NCBI RefSeq assembly: GCF_900100965.1
Contig: NZ_FMUJ01000002.1
Coordinates: 555,869 to 619,868 of the forward strand
DNA length: 64,000 nt
Direction of reading: 5' to 3'
From: Variovorax sp. EL159
GTDB taxonomy: Bacteria; Pseudomonadota; Gammaproteobacteria; Burkholderiales; Burkholderiaceae_C
The notes beneath the pieces were generated by a model. It was not told the DNA's origin, made no database searches, and saw only the letters and a program-made list of their open reading frames with translations. How positions within the stretch are numbered: position 1 is the stretch's first letter; the number at the start of each line of letters is the position of its first letter. Positions 58,671 to 64,000 of this stretch are shown here, piece after piece. Both the position numbers and the translations under genes were made by a program.

Positions 58671-58840
58671 CGGCTTCAGCCCTGGTGTCGTCAAAGAAGG
58701 GGCTGCTGGAGCGGATCGGCAAGGGGTTGCTGCAAAACGACCACTCTGGCGTTGGGTTTCTCGGGGGTTACACACAAGGTCCATATAAACGGCTGCGGTT
58801 CGCTTGCCGGACCTTTCCCCCAAATACAAAAGAAACCCAC

Positions 58841-61720
58841 ATGACACATCGAGGATCAGGGCCCACGTGGCTGTTCAAGACATTGGCGTTGGCATCGGCC
58901 ATCGCGCTGACCGCCTGCGGCGGCGGCGGTGGCGGCAACGCACCCTTTCCGCTGATTGCTGCGCCGCCGGCCAGCAGCAGCACACCGCCGGCCGGTGACA
59001 CGCCTGCGGGCACGCCGCCGCCAGCAACGCAGGCCGAAGCGACACCGCCGGTCGTGACAACGCCGCCGCCCGAGGTGACGCCGCCGGCCGTGGACCCGCC
59101 GGTCGTTCCTCCGCCTTCATCGGCCACGTGCACCGCCGCCATTCCGGCCAGCGCGCCGCTGAAGGCCATCTCGTCGGTGCAAGGCACGGGCGACATCAGC
59201 CCCTTGGCGAACCAGGCCGTGACCGTGCGCGGCGTGGTCGTTGGCGACTTCCAGAACACCGGCACCACGACCGTCAAGCTGAACGGCTTCTTCGTTCAGC
59301 AGCTCGACCCCGATGCCGATCCGATGACCTCGGAAGGCGTCTTCGTCTACGCCCCCAGCGGTGCCACCCGCGTGGCCGTGGGCGACTTCGTCCAGGTCTC
59401 CGGCGTAGTCGCCGAGTTCGGCCAGACCACGACCGCTGGGGCCAAGCCCGACAGCATCACGCAGATCGCCGGCACGAGCCAGGAGCCGCTTGCCATCAGC
59501 GTCTGCGCCAGCGGCATGACCATTGCCCCGACGAAGATCACGCTGCCGGTGGCCGACGAATCCACGCTGGAGCGCTACGAAGGCATGCTGGTCGAGATCT
59601 CGCAGCCCCTGGCGGTGACTGAACTCTTCGAGCTGGGTCGTTATGGCCAGATGGTGCTGTCGCTGAACGGGCGCCAGTTCAACCCCACCAACGGCAACTC
59701 GACGGCCACCCATGCGCAGAACATGCTTTCGCGCATCGTGCTGGACGACGGCTCTTCGCGCTCGAACCCCAACCCCATTCCGTACCTGAGCGCGGCCGGC
59801 ACCGACGGCACCCGCCGGATGGGCGACACGACGCAGAAGGTCACGGGCATCCTGAGCCACAACTTCGGCGCCTACCGCATCCAGCCGACCGTGACGCCCG
59901 TGTTCGCGCAGGCCAATCCGCGCCAGCTCACGGCCCCTGTGGTCGGCGGCTCGCTCAAGGTGGCCAGCCTCAACGTGCTCAACTACTTCACCACCTTCCA
60001 GGACGGTACGAACGCCGCGGGCCAGACCGGCCAGGGCTGTTCGTTCGGCACCGGGCCCGCATCGGCGGCGACCTGCCGCGGCGCGAACAACCTCAACGAG
60101 TTCCAGCGGCAGCAGGCCAAGATCGTGGCCGCCATCGCGGGCCTCGACGCCGACGTGGTGGGGTTGATGGAAATCCAGAACACCGACGTGGCCACCAGCA
60201 ACCTCGTCGCGGCGCTCAACGCCAAGGTCGGTGCGAATACCTATGCATCGGTCAGCAGCGGCGTGTTCGGCACCGACGCGATCAAGGTGGACATCCTCTA
60301 CAAGCCCGCGAAGGTCCAGCGCGTCGGCAACGTCGTTCTGCCGACGGGCACCGACCTGACGGACTACACCGCCGCCAGCGGACGGCCGCCCCTGGCCCAG
60401 CGCTTCAGCGCGGTGGGTAACAACGGCGGCTTCTGGTTCGTGGTCAACCACCTGAAGAGCAAGGGCAGCTGCCCCACGACCGGCGACACCGACCAGGGGC
60501 AGGGCTGCTGGAACCTGGCGCGCGTGCAGCAGGCGAAGGCCTTGAACAGCTTCGTCGGCAAGCTCAAGGCCATGGGCGAGACCGACGTGCTGATGATGGG
60601 CGACTTCAACAGCTACCTGCTCGAAGACCCGACCAAGGAACTCGAGGCCGCGGGCCACGAGAGCCTGCTCAAGCGCATGCCCGTGGGCGACCGCTACACC
60701 TACGTGTTCGGCGGCGAGACCGGCGCGCTCGACCATGCCTACGTCTCGGCTTCGCTGGCCACGCAGGTCAGCGGCGTGAACGTGTGGCACATCAACTCCG
60801 ACGAACCCACTGCGCTCGACTACAACACCGACTTCACGACCGACGACCGTTATGCGCCCACGCCGTTCCGTGCATCGGACCATGACCCGGTGCTCGTGGG
60901 CCTGAACCTGGCGGCCGACGCCGCGGTGAGCCAGCCCATCGTCAGCGCGACGATTCCGACATCCGCGAAGACCGGCGAGACCGTCAGCGTCGACATCTCG
61001 GAAGCCACGCCCGGTGGTTCGGCCACGATGACTTCCCTGACGGTCGACTGGGGCGACGGCAACACCTCCTTGCCGCCTGGCACCGGCGCCGTGACGCATG
61101 TCTATCCGGCCGTGGGCACCTACACGGTGGTGGTCACCCTGGCCAACTCCGCCGGCCAGACCGCCATGCAATCGGGCCGCGTGACTGTCAGCGCACCCGT
61201 GGTGGTGGTGCCGCCGGGTCCGCCCGACCTTTTCTTCAGCGAATACGTGGAAGGTTCATCCAACAACAAGGCGCTCGAGATCTACAACCCGACCGCCTCC
61301 GCGGTGGACCTGAGCCTGTACACCGTCAAGCTGTACGCCAACGGCGGAACCACGGCGACCGGCACACAGGCGCTGAGCGGATCGCTCTTGCCAGGTGGCA
61401 CGGTGGTGCTGGTCCATGCAAGCGCCGCGGCGCAGTTCAAGGTGGCGGGCTCCATCACCAGCGGTGCCGTCAACTTCAACGGCGACGATGCCCTGACGCT
61501 GGAGAAGTCGGGCGTGGTCATCGATCGGTTCGGCCAGCTCGGCTTTCGTCCGGCAAGTGCCTGGATAAGCAACGGCGTCAGCTCGCAAGACCAGACGCTG
61601 CGCCGCAAGGCCGGCATCACTTCGGGCGACCCGAACGCAACTGCCGTTTTCGATCCGTCGGTGCAGTGGGACAGCTATCCCATCGATACCGCTTCAGGCT
61701 TGGGTTCGCATACACCCTGA
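58841..61720 (+). CDS. ExeM/NucH-type extracellular endonuclease lipoprotein
   Basis: Surface or secreted nuclease of 959 residues. The signal peptide ends in LTAC with Cys26 followed by six glycines and a Pro/Thr-rich linker. Next come an OB-fold (GVVVGDFQNTGTTTVKLNGF, about 125-230), an endonuclease/exonuclease/phosphatase domain (LKVASLNVLNYF; DVVGLMEIQNTD; MMGDFNSYLLEDP; FRASDHDPVLV), a PKD-like repeat (WGDGNTSLPPGTGAVTHVYP) and a C-terminal lamin-tail domain (FFSEYVEGSSNNKALEIYNP). The catalytic Glu, Asp/Asn and His motifs are all present. It probably degrades extracellular DNA for nutrients or biofilm control. Confidence 0.9.
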   Translation: MTHRGSGPTWLFKTLALASAIALTACGGGGGGNAPFPLIAAPPASSSTPPAGDTPAGTPPPATQAEATPPVVTTPPPEVTPPAVDPPVVPPPSSATCTAAIPASAPLKAISSVQGTGDISPLANQAVTVRGVVVGDFQNTGTTTVKLNGFFVQQLDPDADPMTSEGVFVYAPSGATRVAVGDFVQVSGVVAEFGQTTTAGAKPDSITQIAGTSQEPLAISVCASGMTIAPTKITLPVADESTLERYEGMLVEISQPLAVTELFELGRYGQMVLSLNGRQFNPTNGNSTATHAQNMLSRIVLDDGSSRSNPNPIPYLSAAGTDGTRRMGDTTQKVTGILSHNFGAYRIQPTVTPVFAQANPRQLTAPVVGGSLKVASLNVLNYFTTFQDGTNAAGQTGQGCSFGTGPASAATCRGANNLNEFQRQQAKIVAAIAGLDADVVGLMEIQNTDVATSNLVAALNAKVGANTYASVSSGVFGTDAIKVDILYKPAKVQRVGNVVLPTGTDLTDYTAASGRPPLAQRFSAVGNNGGFWFVVNHLKSKGSCPTTGDTDQGQGCWNLARVQQAKALNSFVGKLKAMGETDVLMMGDFNSYLLEDPTKELEAAGHESLLKRMPVGDRYTYVFGGETGALDHAYVSASLATQVSGVNVWHINSDEPTALDYNTDFTTDDRYAPTPFRASDHDPVLVGLNLAADAAVSQPIVSATIPTSAKTGETVSVDISEATPGGSATMTSLTVDWGDGNTSLPPGTGAVTHVYPAVGTYTVVVTLANSAGQTAMQSGRVTVSAPVVVVPPGPPDLFFSEYVEGSSNNKALEIYNPTASAVDLSLYTVKLYANGGTTATGTQALSGSLLPGGTVVLVHASAAAQFKVAGSITSGAVNFNGDDALTLEKSGVVIDRFGQLGFRPASAWISNGVSSQDQTLRRKAGITSGDPNATAVFDPSVQWDSYPIDTASGLGSHTP

Positions 61721-61731
61721 ACTGAGGCTCG

Positions 61732-61762
61732 CCGGCGCGTGCCCGCACGGGGCGCGCGCCGG
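61732..61762 (+). terminator. GC-rich hairpin after the ExeM gene
   Basis: CCGGCGCG at 61732-61739 pairs with CGCGCCGG at 61755-61762. It begins 12 bases after the stop codon and has no T-run, so termination is only likely. Confidence 0.45.
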
Positions 61763-61814
61763 ATGAAGCTTCAAGAAAAGGCCGGAAGAAGATCCGGAAA
61801 AGAAGCGCCTCGCT

Positions 61815-62014
61815 TCAGCGCAGCGCTTCAAGCAGATCGAGCACCATCCGGTCGAGCCCGAACTTCTCGACGCCCTGCGTGAGCAGGGCATCCATGGCAC
61901 GCCGCCGCTCTTGGCGAGCACGTCTACGAACACGCAGGGCTTGACGCCCGCGTGCTCGGCGCAGTCGGCATCTGTTGACGCGCGGGGTGTCTTGAGGCTC
62001 GGGTTCGGGATCAT
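61815..62014 (-). pseudogene. possible gene remnant of unknown origin
   Basis: Protein-like stretches occur in two frames: AEHAGVKPCVFVDVLAKSGG in one, then MDALLTQGVEKFGLDRMVLD in another, ending in a stop at 61815. This pattern fits the frameshifted 3' end of a decayed gene. No family is recognised, and chance is not excluded. Confidence 0.3.
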
Positions 62015-62085
62015 TCAGGGCGACGCACACGCCGACGGGGTACCTTGCTCCGCGAATGTCCCCCGGCCTTTCGGGCTACCGCACC
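62012..62085. repeat. palindromic dispersed repeat element, copy 2
   Basis: About 74 bases aligned with copy 1 (from 26348): both begin CATTC-GGGCG-ACGC-type sequence, share CGCGAATGTCCCCCGGCC and the TTCGGGCTACCGC loop. The right-hand arm of the palindrome is missing here and is replaced by a different CT-rich sequence. Confidence 0.75.
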
Positions 62086-62409
62086 TCCTCCTTTGTTTCG
62101 CTGCGCAAGGCACCCCGCCAGCGTGAGCGCTCAGTGCCGCTGCGGACTGGCTCGGCACGGGGCCTGCGAGGTTCGCGCGCAGCGCATTGCGGAAGCTGCA
62201 TTTGTTGGCGCTCGTCGAGACTTCCTGCCGCACGAAATCGCCACCGCGCCGCGCTCTTCTCTAAAGTGATTGCCCCTGTCACTCAAAGCCCCAACAAGGG
62301 GACACGGAAGGCGCTACACACGCAAAGCCATTGAATGTTTGAAGGCTGCTTGCCTCGCGGCAGGTTGTCGGTGCGAAAGCAGCGATGCAAAAGCGAGGTA
62401 TCAAAAGGC

Positions 62410-62442
62410 GACGGCCAGGGTGGTATCAACACCCCGGCCGTC
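62410..62442 (+). promoter_or_regulatory. strong leader hairpin upstream of the small gene at 62485
   Basis: GACGGCC-A-GGGTG at 62410-62422 pairs with CACCC-C-GGCCGTC at 62430-62442 (12 pairs, one mismatch) around loop GTATCAA. It ends 42 bases before the ATG. Without a U-tract it is more likely a structured leader or recognition hairpin than a terminator. Confidence 0.55.
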
Positions 62443-62484
62443 TAACCAAGTTCGTGCACACACCTTGGAAGGAAACGCACAAAA

Positions 62485-62754
62485 ATGGCTACCAAGACTA
62501 TAGCCCGGCCCCGCACGCCGGCAGCTTCCGAAGAAAATGCCCAAGACCCGGCGGATCTTCTCGAAAACACCCTCGCTCAACTCGAAGCCCTGCTGTGGGT
62601 CTGCCACGGGGAAGACATCGACTGGTGCAGCGGTGAAGGGCCTCGTCAACTGGACAACCTGCTCTGGCTTGCGGCTGAACTGGCGCGCAAGGCCAGGGAG
62701 TTGTTTCAGGTGAGCGAGAAGGCGCGATGCGGAGCGCTTGAGACCGGCGGTTAG
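62485..62754 (+). CDS. small hypothetical protein (89 residues)
   Basis: Protein of 89 residues with a basic, Ala/Pro-rich start (MATKTIARPRTPAASEENAQ) and an amphipathic helical core: ENTLAQLEALLWVCHGEDID, then LDNLLWLAAELARKARELF. It has three cysteines. No family is assigned; small helical proteins of this type occur scattered in proteobacterial accessory regions. A Shine-Dalgarno AAGGAA precedes the ATG, supporting translation. A strong hairpin lies upstream. Confidence 0.6.
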   Translation: MATKTIARPRTPAASEENAQDPADLLENTLAQLEALLWVCHGEDIDWCSGEGPRQLDNLLWLAAELARKARELFQVSEKARCGALETGG

Positions 62755-63135
62755 TGGCTGGTCTGCGGGTCGCGTGCTTCGCGGCCCGCTCTGACGAACA
62801 GGTCCTTTGAGGTACGGCGGCTGAAGCCTTTGTGATGGAGGGAATCCGGTTCGGTTGAGGTTGCCTGTGGGGTAGGCCTCAGTGGCAGCCATGCGCTCCG
62901 TGCCGATCGTCTACAGACAATGTGAGCATCCGCTTTGCAGCGGTTACTCCCCTTCGCCGGAGGCATGCCAAGGCACGGTATTGAGCGGACTTCTGTCGTC
63001 CGCCAAGAAGAGGGGCCCACTGGGACCGCATCAGCCAAAGCGGTGAGGGGCGGCGGAGCGATTGGTAGACTAGAAGATCCATCGAGGGGCGTGCGACAGC
63101 TCGCTTCGCCAATAGGCTAGCGCAGCAAAAATCTC
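62755..63135. other. 381-base intergenic region, nothing recognised
   Basis: Short open frames occur in several directions but none has a convincing ribosome-binding site or protein-like composition. GC falls towards the right end, where the promoter of the next gene should be. Confidence 0.5.
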
Positions 63136-63549
63136 ATGAACAAGACGACGAGTCTGTACAGAGGCTCAATGAAACACAAGAGCCGGCCTTCAGAGGGCGC
63201 AAAAGGGACGTTGTGCCCTGAATGGACACATTTAGCCTTGGGAGCGAGGCTGGAAAGCGACCCCTTTAAGCACGACTGGTTAAAGACAGAGGCGCACCAG
63301 CTTTTCAGTATCGCGGTGCCGCACCCTGGCGGCGAGGAGCGACGATACGCGACAAAAAACGGAATAGCGTTTGAGGCGAAACCAACAAACGATGGTACGT
63401 GGCATGGCTATCCGATTCCGTGGAAGAGCGTACCTATTGAAATTATGAATGTCTGGCTTGATCGGGAAATTGTGACAAATAAGCAGGTCAAGCTGCACAA
63501 GGACTACCCTAAGAAAGATATCCATTGGGCCTTGGATTCTGATTCGTGA
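63136..63549 (+). CDS. unknown accessory protein (137 residues)
   Basis: Protein of 137 residues; no family recognised. It starts MNKTTSLYRGSMKHKSRPSE, with an internal Met12 as alternative start. It has a Trp/His-rich middle (DPFKHDWLKTEAHQLFSIAV, TWHGYPIPWKSVPIEI) and a charged end (VKLHKDYPKKDIHWALDSD). No signal peptide or membrane segment. Base composition is lower in GC than the core genes and rare codons are frequent, pointing to horizontal transfer. The next gene starts eight bases after its stop, so the two are likely co-transcribed. Confidence 0.65.
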   Translation: MNKTTSLYRGSMKHKSRPSEGAKGTLCPEWTHLALGARLESDPFKHDWLKTEAHQLFSIAVPHPGGEERRYATKNGIAFEAKPTNDGTWHGYPIPWKSVPIEIMNVWLDREIVTNKQVKLHKDYPKKDIHWALDSDS

Positions 63550-63557
63550 TAACCAAC

Positions 63558-64000
63558 ATGATGAAATTTGGAAATCCTGAACGGTTTGAAATCTCTGCGC
63601 AGTGGCTAAGGGATGCTGAGCCACGTGAGTTGCTTCCCAAGGATTTTGGATGGTCGATGGGTGAACTCAAAATTGTCGTTGGTGGTGTTTCACTGACGGA
63701 TCATCAAATTCATGGGGAACAGAAAGATGCCATCAGATGGTATTTGGGCCCTGTGATTGCTTGGCTTATCCGCGAGTGGAAATGGTTGATGCACGAAGAG
63801 GCCTACGCTTGGCCAACGCGCCCTGCCGATTCATCTGCGATCACGGTTTCCGCCGACCTGCAAAGATTTATTGCTTCTGAATATAGGCCTGACCGAGAAA
63901 TTTATAAAACAATTCGTGAGTGGTGGGCGCGTCATGCATTGCATTCCGCCGATCCAAGCGCCCTATATCCCGATGTTTTTATTCGACGGGTGGAGGATAA
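63558..64000 (+). CDS. unknown accessory protein, 3' end outside window
   Basis: About 147 residues are visible, starting at an ATG pair (63558 or 63561): MMKFGNPERFEISAQWLRDA. Tryptophan and acidic residues are common (PVIAWLIREWKWLMHEEAYA). No family is recognised and the C-terminus is not in the window. Low GC and A/T-ending codons match the gene before it. The two look like a small acquired operon, and more of it may lie to the right. Confidence 0.65.
   Translation, partial: MMKFGNPERFEISAQWLRDAEPRELLPKDFGWSMGELKIVVGGVSLTDHQIHGEQKDAIRWYLGPVIAWLIREWKWLMHEEAYAWPTRPADSSAITVSADLQRFIASEYRPDREIYKTIREWWARHALHSADPSALYPDVFIRRVED

Larger units (their letters stand above)
61721..62484. other. 764-base region without an intact gene
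   Basis: Holds a hairpin 20 bases after the ExeM gene, a possible gene remnant, the second palindromic repeat copy, and the hairpin leader of the small gene at 62485. The remaining stretch, about 62110-62400, has no convincing reading frame. Confidence 0.6.

Noticed and set aside
57492..58847. Upstream extension of the ior reading frame
   Set aside because: The open frame continues beyond 57491, but it runs antisense through the LysR gene and lacks conserved sequence. MASHELASV at 57491 is the family start.
62045..62334. Short ORFs in the copy-2 repeat region
   Set aside because: They translate the palindromic repeat and its flank. Composition is Arg/Ser-rich and no start signal is visible.

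Overview
The window is GC-rich chromosomal DNA. Its dense gene order, codon use and gene content (LpxO, DctSR, KgtP, fused indolepyruvate ferredoxin oxidoreductase, Gcl-Hyi-GarR, poly-glycine lipoproteins) suggest a soil or plant-associated betaproteobacterium of the Comamonadaceae, most likely Variovorax or a close relative. The assignment rests on recognising protein families, not on a search. I saw no rRNA, tRNA, CRISPR array, intact insertion sequence or complete prophage.

Layout. 1-3.1 kb: D-amino-acid dehydrogenase (cut by the window edge) divergent from an Lrp regulator, then GNAT, OsmC and HxlR genes. 3.2-11.7 kb: an envelope block with a Tat-type lipoprotein hydrolase, two OmpR-type two-component systems, the lipid A hydroxylase LpxO, a PAP2 phosphatase and an acyltransferase-3 membrane protein. 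11.8-15 kb: small or unknown proteins, an AraC regulator and a short-chain dehydrogenase. 15-22.4 kb: an ABC importer, an IclR regulator, an OPT-family transporter, a DUF917 protein and a hydantoin-racemase-like protein, which looks like a (thio)hydantoin-type catabolic unit. 22.4-31 kb: NADP-malic enzyme (MaeB), an orphan flavin-dependent halogenase-like enzyme, a palindromic repeat element, and the glyoxylate-to-glycerate operon gcl-hyi-garR with a divergent LysR regulator.

31-39 kb: a poly-Gly lipoprotein, a carotenoid oxygenase with a DUF2141 protein, an AI-2E family protein, dctA with a co-directional GntR/FCD regulator and a clear tandem operator, and a second lipoprotein of the same family. 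39.4-44.3 kb: a LuxR-type response regulator, a hybrid histidine kinase, and a cytoplasmic trypsin-nuclease fusion protein. 44.4-50.8 kb: KgtP with DctS/DctR, a short-chain dehydrogenase, and a decayed duplicate of the dctS 5' end carrying a seven-copy heptamer repeat.

50.9-53.1 kb is a lower-GC gene for a 751-residue protein of unknown function with a HEPN-type RNxxxH motif, probably acquired horizontally. 53.3-61.7 kb returns to core metabolism: a HAD phosphatase, a fused indolepyruvate ferredoxin oxidoreductase with its LysR regulator, and a large ExeM/NucH-type secreted nuclease. From about 61.8 kb to the end the DNA becomes accessory: a gene remnant, a second copy of the palindromic repeat, a small gene behind a strong hairpin, and two lower-GC unknown genes, the last cut by the window edge.

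Functionally the window is dominated by organic-acid and amino-acid uptake and breakdown (dadA, dctA, kgtP, maeB, gcl operon, ior) and by envelope remodelling. The best candidates for something undescribed are the protease-nuclease fusion, the HEPN-motif protein and the lower-GC gene pair at the right edge.
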